Shown: piece by piece, positions 1 through 8,928 of the stretch
How positions within the stretch are numbered: the first letter of the stretch is position 1
Layout: each line of letters begins with the position of its first letter
Origin: Phreatobacter sp.
GTDB taxonomy: Bacteria; Pseudomonadota; Alphaproteobacteria; Rhizobiales; Phreatobacteraceae
NCBI RefSeq assembly: GCF_022843985.1
Contig: NZ_JALHMP010000008.1
Span: 85,320 to 149,319 of the forward strand
Direction of reading: 5' to 3'
DNA: 64,000 nucleotides
Notes under the pieces: model-generated
What the model was told of the DNA's origin: nothing
What the model saw: the letters and a program-made list of their open reading frames with translations, nothing else
Databases searched by the model: none
Program-made: the position numbers and the translations under genes

Positions 1-878
1 GCAGCGATCGTCGTCGGCACGGAGATGTTGATCGGGCCGGCGCAGGGCGGCGAGGAGCGCGAGAAGTCGAGCACCATGGTCTCGCCCGCGATGGTGAGGT
101 CGAGCGCCACCGTCAGCCGCGCGTCGACGATGCCGTCATTGTCGAGATAGTCCTCAAAGGCATAGGTGCCGTCCGGGAGCGCGGCGATCGCCTCGCGCAT
201 AAGCGCCTCGGCGCGGCTGGAAAAGGCGACGAAGGCCCGGTCGATGGTGGCGGCGCCATACTGGTCGAGCAGGGCCTTGAGCCTGATCTCGCCGAGATCG
301 AGCGCGTTGAGCTGGCCGTTGAGGTCGCCCCAGTTCGAATTCGGCAGGCGGGAATTGGCGGTGAGGATGTCGAGGATGTCCTGCCGGGTCTCGCCGGCCG
401 CGACCAGCTTCACCACCGGGATCAGCACGCCTTCCTGGAAGCTCTCGGTCGCCACCGGATTGTAGCCGCCAGGGACATTGCCGCCGATGTCGAGCCAATG
501 GCCGGCCGAGGCGAGCCAGCAGAACAGGGCGCCGTCACGGAAGACCGGCCGGACCAGCCGGAAATCATTGAGATGGGTGCCGCCGGCATAGGGGTCGTTG
601 AAGATGAAGGTGTCGCCCGGGGCAAGCCCGCCCTGGGCCTTCACCTTGTCGATCACCGCCTTGACGGCGAAGGCCATGGCACCAACGAAGATCGGCAGGC
701 CCTTGGTGCCCTGGACCAGCGTGTCTCCGGTATCGCGGTGGTAGAGGCCGTGGCAGGCATCGCGCGCCTCGGCGATGATCGGGTTGAAGGCGGAGCGATA
801 GAGCGTCGCGTCCATCTCGTCGGCGATCTGTTCCAGCCGCCCCTTGAGGACCGCGAGGGTGACGGGATCGAGCGTCAT
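1..878 (-). CDS. hyuB: Hydantoinase B / 5-oxoprolinase beta-type subunit (partial)
   Basis: About 292 N-terminal residues are visible; the gene runs off the left edge, and the family is usually 510-570 residues. The start reads MTLDPVTLAVLKGRLEQIAD and is followed by typical HyuB stretches such as FNDPYAGGTHLNDF and GHWLDIGGNVPGG. HyuB works with HyuA in ATP-dependent opening of hydantoins, 5-oxoproline or related cyclic amides; hyuA is not in the window and may lie further left. The start codon overlaps the stop of the upstream lyase gene by 4 bp (ATGA), so the two are translationally coupled and belong to the transporter operon. The substrate cannot be read from sequence. Confidence 0.9.
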   Translation of the reverse strand, partial: MTLDPVTLAVLKGRLEQIADEMDATLYRSAFNPIIAEARDACHGLYHRDTGDTLVQGTKGLPIFVGAMAFAVKAVIDKVKAQGGLAPGDTFIFNDPYAGGTHLNDFRLVRPVFRDGALFCWLASAGHWLDIGGNVPGGYNPVATESFQEGVLIPVVKLVAAGETRQDILDILTANSRLPNSNWGDLNGQLNALDLGEIRLKALLDQYGAATIDRAFVAFSSRAEALMREAIAALPDGTYAFEDYLDNDGIVDARLTVALDLTIAGETMVLDFSRSSPPCAGPINISVPTTIA

Positions 879-1759
879 GCCCCGCCCCCAGCCGGGTCAT
901 AGCGTTTGCCCGCCTCCAGCAGCGCGGTGGTGCCGACGATGTCGGCGAGTTCGTCGAAGGAATACATCTCCTCGCGCACCGCATCGGAAGTGCCGTCGGC
1001 CCGGAGCGTGTCATAGAACCGGCGGGCTGACTTTGCCATGGACCGGACCACACCGGCTGAAAAGACCACGAGGCTGTAGCCCATGGCCTCCAGGTCACTG
1101 ACCGGCGTCATCGGCGTGCGGCCCCCCTCGACCATGTTGGCCATCAGCGGCCGGATCCGGCCGAGCCGCGCCGGGACGGCTGAGAGTTCGTCGCGGGTGC
1201 GCGGGGCCTCGACGAAAATGATGTCGGCCCCCGCCTCGGCATAACGCTCGGCCCGTTCAAAGGCCCGCTCGAAGCCCTCGACGGCGCCGGCATCGGTGCG
1301 GCCGATGACGAGCATGCCGTTGGCGCGGGCATCCACCGCTGCCTTGATCTTGCCGACCATGTCCTCCGTCGGCATCACGTCCTTGCCGCGCAGATGGCCG
1401 CAGCGCTTGGGGAAGGTCTGGTCCTCGATCTGGATGGCTGCGGCCCCGGCCCGTTCGAAGACACGGACGGTGCGCTGGACCGAGATGGCATTGCCGAAGC
1501 CGGTATCGCCGTCGACGATCAGCGGCACGCTCACCTTGTCGGCGATGCGGGCGATGACGTTGCTCACCTCGGTCATGGTGGTGAGCCCGATATCGGGCAT
1601 GCCGAGCTGCGTATAGGCGATGCCGGCACCAGTCAGGTAAAGCGCCTCGAAGCCGGCATCGACGGCGATCTGGGCGGTGAGCGGATCGACAACGCCGGGC
1701 GCGACCAGCACGGGGCGCCGGTCGAGCCGGGCGCGCAGAATCTCGGCAGGGCTGGTCAT
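875..1759 (-). CDS. Isocitrate lyase / PEP mutase family C-C lyase
   Basis: 294 residues, a single TIM-barrel enzyme. The family landmarks are clear: VDGDTGFGN (residues 82-90) for metal and substrate binding, IEDQ (111-114), and KRCGH (118-122), the catalytic-cysteine signature of true lyases (isocitrate, methylisocitrate and dimethylmalate lyases) that PEP mutase lacks. It therefore probably cleaves a 2-hydroxy or 2-oxo diacid to pyruvate or a similar keto acid rather than forming C-P bonds. ATG at 1759 is preferred over a longer upstream reading because GGAG precedes it and homologues begin just before the first barrel strand. It lies between livF and hyuB in the same transcript and overlaps hyuB by 4 bp. 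Oxaloacetate decarboxylase is an alternative activity. Confidence 0.85.
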   Translation of the reverse strand: MTSPAEILRARLDRRPVLVAPGVVDPLTAQIAVDAGFEALYLTGAGIAYTQLGMPDIGLTTMTEVSNVIARIADKVSVPLIVDGDTGFGNAISVQRTVRVFERAGAAAIQIEDQTFPKRCGHLRGKDVMPTEDMVGKIKAAVDARANGMLVIGRTDAGAVEGFERAFERAERYAEAGADIIFVEAPRTRDELSAVPARLGRIRPLMANMVEGGRTPMTPVSDLEAMGYSLVVFSAGVVRSMAKSARRFYDTLRADGTSDAVREEMYSFDELADIVGTTALLEAGKRYDPAGGGA

Positions 1760-1820
1760 CGGCAGTCTCCGGCAAGGCGCTTGGTCATGAAAGACTTGGA
1801 AGGACAATGACGGGCCACTG

Positions 1821-2534
1821 TTACAGGCCCAGATAGGCGCGGCGCAGATCGTCGCTCGCAGCGAGGTCCGCTGCTGTCCCGGACAGCGCGAAGATGCCGT
1901 TTTCCAGAATGAAGGCACGGGAGGCAACCTCCAGCGACTGGACGACGTTCTGCTCTACGAGCAGGATAGAGAGCCCTTCGGCATGGATCTGCCGCACCAG
2001 GGTGAACATTTCCTCCACCAGCAGCGGCGAGAGGCCGAGCGAAGGCTCGTCGAGAATCAGCAGCTTCGGCTCGGCCATCATGCCGCGGCCGATGGCGAGC
2101 ATCTGCTGCTCGCCGCCCGAAAGGGTTCCCGCCAGTTGACCGCTGCGCTCGCGCAGGCGGGGAAAGGTGGAGAATACCCGCTCGAGATTGCCGGCGCGCA
2201 CCGCCTTGCCGCGCCGGTAGGAGCCCAGCACGAGATTCTCGCGCACCGTCATGTTGGGGAAGATCTTGCGCCCCTCCGGGACGTGGATCAGGCCGCGCGC
2301 GACGATCTCGCCGGGCGACGCGCGGGTGATGTTCTCGCCGAGGAAGTGGACCGTGCCAGCGCTGGAGCGCAGGATCCCCGACAGGACCATGTTCAGCGTC
2401 GTCTTGCCAACGCCGTTGGAGCCGAGGACGGCGACGATCTCGCCGGGGGCGACGCTCATCGACAGGCCACGCAGGATTTCCGTCGCGCCATAGCCGGCGA
2501 CGAGGCCGTCCACGGACAGGATCGGCTCAGCCAT
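1821..2534 (-). CDS. livF: ABC transporter ATP-binding protein, LivF type
   Basis: 237 residues. One of two ATPases of a branched-chain-amino-acid-type (HAAT) importer. Walker A is GSNGVGKTT (38-46), the signature is LSGGEQQM, and Walker B is LLILDEPSLGLSP. ATG 2534 overlaps the end of livG by 8 bp; a longer in-frame extension lies inside livG and is not credible. Fourth of the clustered transporter genes, transcribed livK-livH-livM-livG-livF. Together with LivG it powers uptake through LivH/LivM on the inner face of the cytoplasmic membrane. Confidence 0.93.
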   Translation of the reverse strand: MAEPILSVDGLVAGYGATEILRGLSMSVAPGEIVAVLGSNGVGKTTLNMVLSGILRSSAGTVHFLGENITRASPGEIVARGLIHVPEGRKIFPNMTVRENLVLGSYRRGKAVRAGNLERVFSTFPRLRERSGQLAGTLSGGEQQMLAIGRGMMAEPKLLILDEPSLGLSPLLVEEMFTLVRQIHAEGLSILLVEQNVVQSLEVASRAFILENGIFALSGTAADLAASDDLRRAYLGL

Positions 2535-3267
2535 GGGCCGCCCCCTTCTGCAGGCGTCCCGCCGCGCCGTGACCGAGATAGGCCTCGACGACCGCCGGAT
2601 TGCCCACCACCTCAGCCGGCGTGCCGGCGGCGATAAGGCGACCGTTGGCGAGGACATGGACATGTTCGCACAGGCTCATCACCGCCTGCATGACATGTTC
2701 GATCATCAGGATCGTCACCCCGGCGTCCCGGATCGCCCGGATCACCGGGATGATGTCGCGGATCTCGGAGGGGTTGAGGCCGGCTAGCACTTCGTCGAGT
2801 AAGACGAGGCGCGGACCGGTCGCCAGCGCCCGGGCGAGCTCCAGCCGCTTGCGTCCGGCCACTGTCAGCGAGGCGGCCGGGCGGCCGAGATCGGTGAGAC
2901 CGACCCTCTCCGCCACCGCCCCGGCATGGGCCATGGCGTCGGCCCGGTGGGGGAAGCGCAGATAGGCGCCAACCGCGATATTCTCCAGCACGGACAGGCC
3001 GGCAAAGGGCTGGACGATCTGGAAGGTGCGAGCGATACCGAGGACCGCGAGCCTCTCCGGCGTGCGCCCGGTGATGTCTTCGCCGCAGAAGAGCACACGA
3101 CCGGCGCTCGGGGTCTGGAAGCCGGAGACCAGCGTGAAGAGCGTGGTCTTGCCGGCGCCATTCGGGCCGATGAGCCCGGTGATCGAGCCCTCGGGCACGG
3201 TGAGGCTGACGTCGCTGACCGCGACGAGGCCGCCAAAGCGCTTGGTGAGGCTGTGGACCTCCAGCAT
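2527..3267 (-). CDS. livG: ABC transporter ATP-binding protein, LivG type
   Basis: 246 residues. Walker A GPNGAGKTT (34-42) and Walker B LVLLDEVLAGL are intact. The signature region reads LTVAGRKRLELARAL, the degenerate form common in LivG proteins, which lack a clean LSGGQ. The C-terminal part (HVHVLANGRLIAAG) is typical of the LivG subfamily. Its start overlaps the stop of livM by one base (TGATG). It pairs with LivF as the heterodimeric motor of the importer. Confidence 0.93.
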   Translation of the reverse strand: MLEVHSLTKRFGGLVAVSDVSLTVPEGSITGLIGPNGAGKTTLFTLVSGFQTPSAGRVLFCGEDITGRTPERLAVLGIARTFQIVQPFAGLSVLENIAVGAYLRFPHRADAMAHAGAVAERVGLTDLGRPAASLTVAGRKRLELARALATGPRLVLLDEVLAGLNPSEIRDIIPVIRAIRDAGVTILMIEHVMQAVMSLCEHVHVLANGRLIAAGTPAEVVGNPAVVEAYLGHGAAGRLQKGAAHG

Positions 3268-4268
3268 CAGCGCCCTCCCCCGGCCCTGAGGAGGCCGATG
3301 AGGCCACGCGGCGCAAAGGCGATGACGACGATCAGCAACAGGCCGTAAACGACGAGGTCGACGCCCGGAACGGCGGAGCCGAAGGCGGAGTGGATCAAGG
3401 TCTTCGCCGCCTCGCCGAGCCCGATCAGCGCGACGGCGCCGATGAGCGGGCCGAAAACCGTGCCGATGCCACCGACGATGGGGGCGAGAAGCGCCTCCAC
3501 AGAGATCCAGGCCCCATAGGCGATGTTGGCGTCGACATAGAGGAACTTCTGGGTGTAGAGCGCGCCGGCCACGGCGGTGACGGCTGCCGAGAGCGTGATC
3601 GCCTTGAGCTTGACCGTGAGCGTGTCAACGCCGAGGGCGCGGGCGGCGTCCTCGTTTTCCCTGACGGCCACGAGCCAGGCGCCGAAGCGCGAGCGCTCCA
3701 GCAGGCGGTTGAGGAGGAGAACGACGGCGACGAAACCGAGCGCGAGGTAGAAGAAGGCGGCCGGCGCCTCGAACTGCATCTGGCCAAAGCCGATGCGCAG
3801 CGGCACCAGCGTGCCGGCGGCGCCGCCGGTGATCGGGGTGGCGTTGGCGAGGATACGGAAGACCTCGGCGAAGGCGAGCGTGACCAGCGCGAAATAGGAG
3901 CCACGCAGGCGGGCGCGGAAGGCGAGCAGGCCGATCACCGCGCCGACCAGGCCGCCCAACGCCATGGCCACCGGCAGCGCCGCCCAGGCATTGACGCCGT
4001 AGCGGGTCTGCAGCACCGCCTGGGCATAGGCGCCCGTGCCGAAGAAGGCGGCGTGGCCGAAGGAGAACTGGCCGCCATAGCCGCCGGCGATGTTCCAGCC
4101 CTGTGCCGCCAGAGTGATAATCAGGATGAAGATCATCAGGTTGTAGAAGGTGTTGGCACCGGCGAAGAGGCCGGCGCTAACGAGCATGGGCACGGCCAGC
4201 GGCAGGGCCGCAAGGGCTGCGATGGCGATGAGGATCGGGCGATAGGCGGCGAAGGTTCCGGAACTCAT
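3267..4268 (-). CDS. livM: ABC transporter permease, LivM type
   Basis: 333 residues, very hydrophobic, with roughly eight to ten membrane segments. Family hallmarks include GGYGGQFSFGHAAFFGTGAY near the N-terminal third, VRENEDAARALG (the cytoplasmic coupling loop, EAA-like) and GGIGTVFGPLIGA near the C-terminus. The start overlaps the livH stop by 4 bp (ATGA). Forms the transmembrane channel with LivH. Confidence 0.93.
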   Translation of the reverse strand: MSSGTFAAYRPILIAIAALAALPLAVPMLVSAGLFAGANTFYNLMIFILIITLAAQGWNIAGGYGGQFSFGHAAFFGTGAYAQAVLQTRYGVNAWAALPVAMALGGLVGAVIGLLAFRARLRGSYFALVTLAFAEVFRILANATPITGGAAGTLVPLRIGFGQMQFEAPAAFFYLALGFVAVVLLLNRLLERSRFGAWLVAVRENEDAARALGVDTLTVKLKAITLSAAVTAVAGALYTQKFLYVDANIAYGAWISVEALLAPIVGGIGTVFGPLIGAVALIGLGEAAKTLIHSAFGSAVPGVDLVVYGLLLIVVIAFAPRGLIGLLRAGGGR

Positions 4269-5146
4269 GCCTTCGCCCCGAACAGGCCGGTCGGGCGAAA
4301 CAGCAGGACCAGGATGAAGATGAGGAAGATGCCGATCTGGCCAAGGCTTTCGCCGAGATAGAGGCCCGACAGGCTCTCGACGACGCCGATGACGAGGCCA
4401 CCGACCAGGGCGCCTGCGATCGACCCCATGCCGCCGAGCACCACAACGGTGAAGGCGACGAGGACAAAGGCATTGCCGACCCGCGGATTGACGTAGAACG
4501 ACGGCATGAGCAGGCAGGCGGCCACTGCCAGCGTCGCCGCGCCGAGGCCGAAGGTGACGGCATAGATGTGGTTGACGTCGATGCCGACGAGGGAGGCGCC
4601 GAGCTTCTCCTTCGCCACAGCCCGGATCGCCTTGCCGGTATCGGTCAGGGCAAGGATGGCCCAGAGCGCGGCGGCGACGACCAGCGCGACGCCGAAGCCG
4701 ATGACGCGCGGCAGCGACAGCAGCGCGAAGCCGAGATCGACCACGGAGAAGGAATAGTCGAGGGTCAGCGACCGCGTGTCGGAGCGGAAGATGGCGAGGA
4801 GGAGGTTCTCGATGACGATCGACAGGCCGAGTGTCACCAGGAGGATAGCGCCGTCATCGTTGCGGCTCGCCGGCGAGATGACAAAGCGCTGCAGGCCGTA
4901 GCCGAAGGCGAAGAACAGCGGCGTCAGCGGCAGGATGGCAAGGTAGGGATCGATGCCGAAGCCGAGATGGGCCACGAGGACGGCGAACATGGCCAGCGTC
5001 AGCATGGCGCCATGGGCGAAGTTGATGATGTGAAGAACGCCATAGACCAGCGTCAGGCCGAGCGCCACGAGGGCATAGACGGCGCCGGTGAGCAGGCCGT
5101 TGAGCACGGCCTCAAGCACGATCTGCGGCGGATAGGACCTGAACAC
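4265..5146 (-). CDS. livH: ABC transporter permease, LivH type
   Basis: 293 residues, polytopic inner-membrane protein. The typical LivH opening GLLTGAVYALVALGLTLVYG, the FAHGA motif and VLGGMGSIAGALVGG near the C-terminus identify the family. It is separated by 76 bp from the substrate-binding-protein gene upstream and overlaps livM by 4 bp, so it is clearly part of one operon. The substrate class (amino acids, amides, aromatic acids) cannot be decided from permease sequence. Confidence 0.93.
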   Translation of the reverse strand: MFRSYPPQIVLEAVLNGLLTGAVYALVALGLTLVYGVLHIINFAHGAMLTLAMFAVLVAHLGFGIDPYLAILPLTPLFFAFGYGLQRFVISPASRNDDGAILLVTLGLSIVIENLLLAIFRSDTRSLTLDYSFSVVDLGFALLSLPRVIGFGVALVVAAALWAILALTDTGKAIRAVAKEKLGASLVGIDVNHIYAVTFGLGAATLAVAACLLMPSFYVNPRVGNAFVLVAFTVVVLGGMGSIAGALVGGLVIGVVESLSGLYLGESLGQIGIFLIFILVLLFRPTGLFGAKA

Positions 5147-5222
5147 GGGAGAAGAACCTCACCGGCATGACGACCCCGCGGCGGGCGAACCGGCCGCGGG
5201 GCGGGGGAGCGGGGCGGCAGCG

Positions 5223-6440
5223 TCAGCCGGTGACCGGGAAGACCGGTTTGGCGTCGGCAAAGGTGTCAGGGAAGATCACCTTGATGTCGCCATTCTGGAC
5301 CTGGGTGTTGACCGGAGCGGCGGCGGTGTTCTGGCCGTTCTCGAACTTCGTCGGACCATAGGGCATGATGTGGTCGGTGAAGGTGGAGGTCGCCATGGCC
5401 TCGATGATCTTGATGCGATCGCGCGAACCGGAGCGCTCGATGGCATCGGCAACCAGCCGCACCGAGGAATAGTTCAGCGGCACGTTGTAGAGCCAGAAGC
5501 GGCCCGTGGCCTCGACCTGTCGGCGCAGCTCGGCTGTCTTCGGCTTGCGCGGATCGGCCCAGTGGTTGCAATCCATGACATTGTTGGCGGCGTCGGGGAA
5601 TTCACGGACAAAGCGGAAGTTCGAGGCCGCACCGTTGAGCACCGCATAGATGCCCTTGGGACGGATCCGCTGCTGCTGCATCGTCCGGGCGAGCAGCACG
5701 AACTCGCCGTAATAACTCGACGGGATGACGAGGTCGGGGTTGAGCGCCCGGATGCGCAGGGCGACATTGGACATGTCGCGGGCCGGCGTCGGATGCGGGA
5801 TGGTCTCGAGGATCTGGAAGCCGAGGGCTGACAGGCGATCGTTCATCAGCTTGGCGAGGCCCGAGCCGAAGAGGCCGTCCTCATGGACCAGCACCACGGT
5901 CTTGGCCGGCTTGCCGGCGGCATCGTTGAGCTTGACCAGGTTGTCGATGGCGGCGCGGGTCACGGCGCCGAAGCCGGGGCCGAAGCGGAAGGTGTTCTTC
6001 AGCCCACGCGAGACGATCTGGTCGGAGACGCCGACATCGACCGCATAGGCGATGTCGTAGCGCGAGGCGGCCTGCGAGGCGGCGAGGCAGATCGGCGAGG
6101 CGAAGCCGCCGACGATGGCGGAGACGCCCTCGGCATGCATCTTCTCCACCTCCTGGGAGCCCGCCTCCGGACTCGAGCGGGCGTCGCCGAAGACCATTTC
6201 GATCCTGGCGCCGCCGAGCGACTTGATGCCGCCGGCCTTGTTGATCTCGTCGATGGCAAGCTGGGCGCCGAGGCGGCCATATTCGCCGTCCTGGGCGAGC
6301 GCCCCGGTCACCGGCTGGAGGATGCCGAGTTTCACGGGGGCGGCTTGCGCCCGCAGGAGGCCCGGGGCCGAGAGGATGGCGGCACCCGCGGCGCCGGACT
6401 TCAGAAGGCTGCGTCGCGTCGTTTCATTCCAGGCGGTCAT
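5223..6440 (-). CDS. ABC transporter substrate-binding protein (Leu/Ile/Val-binding type), Tat-exported
   Basis: 405 residues. The N-terminus has a twin-arginine motif, TRRSLLKSG (residues 8-16), then a hydrophobic stretch ending LLRAQA, so it is probably exported folded by the Tat system. The mature part begins KLGILQPVTGALAQDG, the standard start of the periplasmic LIVBP (Peripla_BP_6) fold, and continues with QLAIDEINKAGGI and VSAIVGGFASP. First gene of the importer set; a GGAG-type ribosome site precedes the ATG. It captures the ligand for LivHMGF. The neighbouring lyase, LeuCD-like and hydantoinase genes suggest a carboxylated cyclic amide or imide as ligand rather than leucine (inference). 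Confidence 0.92.
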   Translation of the reverse strand: MTAWNETTRRSLLKSGAAGAAILSAPGLLRAQAAPVKLGILQPVTGALAQDGEYGRLGAQLAIDEINKAGGIKSLGGARIEMVFGDARSSPEAGSQEVEKMHAEGVSAIVGGFASPICLAASQAASRYDIAYAVDVGVSDQIVSRGLKNTFRFGPGFGAVTRAAIDNLVKLNDAAGKPAKTVVLVHEDGLFGSGLAKLMNDRLSALGFQILETIPHPTPARDMSNVALRIRALNPDLVIPSSYYGEFVLLARTMQQQRIRPKGIYAVLNGAASNFRFVREFPDAANNVMDCNHWADPRKPKTAELRRQVEATGRFWLYNVPLNYSSVRLVADAIERSGSRDRIKIIEAMATSTFTDHIMPYGPTKFENGQNTAAAPVNTQVQNGDIKVIFPDTFADAKPVFPVTG

Positions 6441-6541
6441 GGTCGCTCTTCTCCGTCTGTTACACTCTGAAAGACGACCGGCTTCGGCCGGTTCTTGTCA
6501 TTCTGTCGAAGCCGCCAGCCGCGAGGCCGGTGGGAATCCTG

Positions 6542-7348
6542 TCAGTCGTTGGCGCCGGCCCCGTTCAGGCCGACGCCCATGCGCAGGCGCTCGACCGGGG
6601 ACCACAGCCTGTCTCCGCCGGAATCGATGCGGACCAGATCCATCTGGAAGGAATAGCGGTCCGGCCGGTAAAAGGCCGCGAGATGCTCGATGCCGCGCCG
6701 CTTCACGTCGAAGACCACGCGGTTCAGCGACAACAGCGGCGCACCGATGTCGACGCCGAGCGCCTCGGCGATGTCCGGACCTGCGAGGGCGGCGGAGATC
6801 GTCTGGGTGGCACGATCGACCTTGACGCCGGAGCGCTCGATGAGGGTCAGAAGCGGCTGCACACCCAGTTCCGCCTCGGTAAAGGTCATGCCGATGCGTT
6901 GAGGCACATGGGTGACGAGATAGGAGAAGGGCTCGCCGTCGATGATGCGCACGCGCACCGAACGCTGCACCCGCTCGCCGGCGTCGAGCCTCAGCGCCTC
7001 GGCGACATCGGGATTGGCGTCCACATAGCCGAACTGCAGGAGCCGGACGTCGGTGGACCGCCCCATCTCGACCAGATGGGCGAGCGCGTTCGACAGGTCC
7101 GCGACGATCGGCCGCTTGATCATCCGCGCCGTGATGAAGGTTCCGGCACCCGGCCGGCGTGAGATCAGACCCTCGCGCTCGAGTTCCGCCAGCGCCCGGC
7201 GAATCGTCACGCGTGAGACGTCGTGCAGATCGGCGAGGTCCGGCTCCGACGGCAGGCGGGTGCCCGGCGTCAGTTCCCCCGACGAGATTCGGTCGCGCAA
7301 GGTGAGATAGACCCGGCGCGTCTTGGATGTTTCGATGGCTTCAGCCAT
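6542..7348 (-). CDS. GntR-family transcriptional regulator (HutC/UTRA subfamily)
   Basis: 268 residues. The N-terminal winged helix-turn-helix reads LRDRISSGELTPGTRLPSE, then VSRVTIRRALAELEREGLI and the wing RPGAGTFI. The C-terminal two thirds fit a UTRA ligand-binding domain, placing it in the HutC subgroup, which usually senses a small metabolite of the pathway it controls. ATG 7348 is chosen because GGGAG lies just upstream; an in-frame extension to 7429 has no ribosome site. It is directly upstream of and codirectional with the importer genes, and divergent from the leuCD-like pair, so it most likely controls both arms. Confidence 0.9.
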   Translation of the reverse strand: MAEAIETSKTRRVYLTLRDRISSGELTPGTRLPSEPDLADLHDVSRVTIRRALAELEREGLISRRPGAGTFITARMIKRPIVADLSNALAHLVEMGRSTDVRLLQFGYVDANPDVAEALRLDAGERVQRSVRVRIIDGEPFSYLVTHVPQRIGMTFTEAELGVQPLLTLIERSGVKVDRATQTISAALAGPDIAEALGVDIGAPLLSLNRVVFDVKRRGIEHLAAFYRPDRYSFQMDLVRIDSGGDRLWSPVERLRMGVGLNGAGAND

Positions 7349-7450
7349 GGGCTCGCTCCCTCGCAGTCCGGTTGTCACACCGGGGCGCATTGGCGCGGAC
7401 CCCTTGCTAGGCAGTGCGACGGTTTGCATTTGTCTGCCGGCCTGTTCGAT

Positions 7451-7486
7451 GGATAGAGATAAAGATATTTCTAGCTTTGTCTATCC
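7451..7486. promoter_or_regulatory. Candidate GntR operator (long interrupted dyad)
   Basis: In the AT-rich gap between the GntR gene and the leuC-like gene, GGATAGA (7451-7457) and TCTATCC (7480-7486) form a perfect 7-bp inverted repeat 22 bp apart. Inside it are GATAAAG and CTTTGTC, a second pair of arms with one mismatch. GATA also recurs three times in direct orientation. The site lies just upstream of a -10 candidate, TACAAT (7492-7497), of the leuC-like gene. Confidence 0.45.
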
Positions 7487-7491
7487 TATGA

Positions 7492-7497
7492 TACAAT
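7492..7497 (+). promoter_or_regulatory. Candidate -10 element of the leuCD-like operon
   Basis: TACAAT, five of six to the sigma70 -10 consensus, would place transcription start near 7504, 27 bases before the chosen GTG start. No good -35 is visible 16-18 bp upstream (TTCTAG is the best), which fits a promoter controlled through the overlapping dyad. Confidence 0.4.
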
Positions 7498-7530
7498 GTT
7501 GGCTCGTCAAGCGTCGCCTTGGAGTCGAGA

Positions 7531-8928
7531 GTGCAGTTGCCCGCCACCCTGTTCGACAGGCTCTGGGATCGCCACGTGGTCAGCAGCCGCGCCGATGGCC
7601 TGTCGCTGCTGTGGATCGACCGCCATTTCGTCCATGAAGGCTCGCATCACGCCTTCGGCCAGATTGCGGCCCGGGGCGTGCCGGTGGCGCGGCCGGACCT
7701 CACTTTCGGGGTGGCCGATCACTATGTTCCGACCCGCGGCCGTGACGGCCCGGTGCCCGATCCCTCCATCGCCCGCATGGTCGCCCAGCTTGGCGCCAAT
7801 ACCGCCGCCCATCACATCACGCTGTTCGGGCTCGATGACAGGCGACAGGGCATCGTCCATGTGACGGGTACCGAACAGGGCCTCACCCTGCCGGGCCTCA
7901 CCGTCGTCTGCGGCGACAGCCACACCTCCACCCATGGGGCCTTCGGCGCCTATGCCTTCGGGATCGGCGCCTCCGAGGTCGCCCATGTGCTGGCGACCCA
8001 GACGCTCTGGCAAAAGAAGCCAAAGCGGATGCGGGTCAGCGTCGAGGGACAGACCGCGCCCGGCATCACCGCCAAGGACATCATGCTCACCGTCATCGCC
8101 GCCATCGGCGCCGACGGAGCAGCTGGCCACGCCATCGAATATGCGGGCTCGGCGATCCGGGCGCTGTCGATGGAGGGGCGGATGACTCTCTGCAACATGT
8201 CCATCGAGGCCGGCGGGCGCTGCGGCATGGTGGCGCCCGACGCCACCAGCATCGCCTATCTCAAGGGCCGGCCCTTCGCCCCTGAGGGGGCGCTGTGGGA
8301 CCTGGCCTTGGCGGACTGGGCCGACCTCGCCAGCGACGCCGACGCCGTCTTCGACCGCGAGGTGAGTTTCGCCGCGGCCGCTATCGCTCCGACCGTCACC
8401 TGGGGTATCAGCCCGGAACAGGCCCTGCCGATCGATGCCCACGTGCCCGATCCCGACCGCATCAGCGACCCGATCAAGGCGGCAGCGGCGCGCGATGCGC
8501 TCGACTACATGGGGCTCTCGCCGGGACAGGCGCTGCAATCGGTCGCCATCGACCGGGTTTTCATCGGCTCGTGCACCAATGCGCGCATTGAGGACCTGCG
8601 CGCCGCGGCGCAGATCCTTGCCGGCCGCAAGGCGGTGGTGCCGGGCCTGGTCTCGCCGGGCTCCTCGCTGGTCAAGCGCCAGGCCGAGGAGGAGGGCCTC
8701 GCCCGCATCTTCACCGAGGCCGGGCTGGACTGGGTGGAATCGGGCTGTTCCATGTGTGTCGGCATGAACGGCGACATGGTTCCCGCGGGCGAGCGCTGCG
8801 CCTCGACAACCAACCGCAATTTCAAGGGCCGCCAGGGGCCGGGCGCGCGTACCCACCTGATGTCCCCGGCCATGGCGGCGGCGGCGGCCGTCAACGGCCG
8901 GCTCACCGATGTCAGGCGATTCGGATGA
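7531..8928 (+). CDS. leuC: Aconitase-family hydro-lyase large subunit (LeuC-like)
   Basis: 465 residues. The [4Fe-4S] cysteines are present in FIGSCTNARIEDLRAA and in GCSMCVGMN near the C-terminus, and the CGDSHTSTHGAFG active-site segment is intact. Length and motifs match 3-isopropylmalate dehydratase large subunits. GTG 7531 is chosen because GGAG (7521-7524) sits 6 bp upstream; TTG 7519 is a possible longer start without a ribosome site. It overlaps the small-subunit gene by 4 bp. It may be leucine-biosynthetic, but the divergent GntR gene and the nearby C-C lyase suggest a catabolic hydratase of the dimethylmaleate-hydratase kind; sequence alone does not decide. Confidence 0.85.
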   Translation: MQLPATLFDRLWDRHVVSSRADGLSLLWIDRHFVHEGSHHAFGQIAARGVPVARPDLTFGVADHYVPTRGRDGPVPDPSIARMVAQLGANTAAHHITLFGLDDRRQGIVHVTGTEQGLTLPGLTVVCGDSHTSTHGAFGAYAFGIGASEVAHVLATQTLWQKKPKRMRVSVEGQTAPGITAKDIMLTVIAAIGADGAAGHAIEYAGSAIRALSMEGRMTLCNMSIEAGGRCGMVAPDATSIAYLKGRPFAPEGALWDLALADWADLASDADAVFDREVSFAAAAIAPTVTWGISPEQALPIDAHVPDPDRISDPIKAAAARDALDYMGLSPGQALQSVAIDRVFIGSCTNARIEDLRAAAQILAGRKAVVPGLVSPGSSLVKRQAEEEGLARIFTEAGLDWVESGCSMCVGMNGDMVPAGERCASTTNRNFKGRQGPGARTHLMSPAMAAAAAVNGRLTDVRRFG

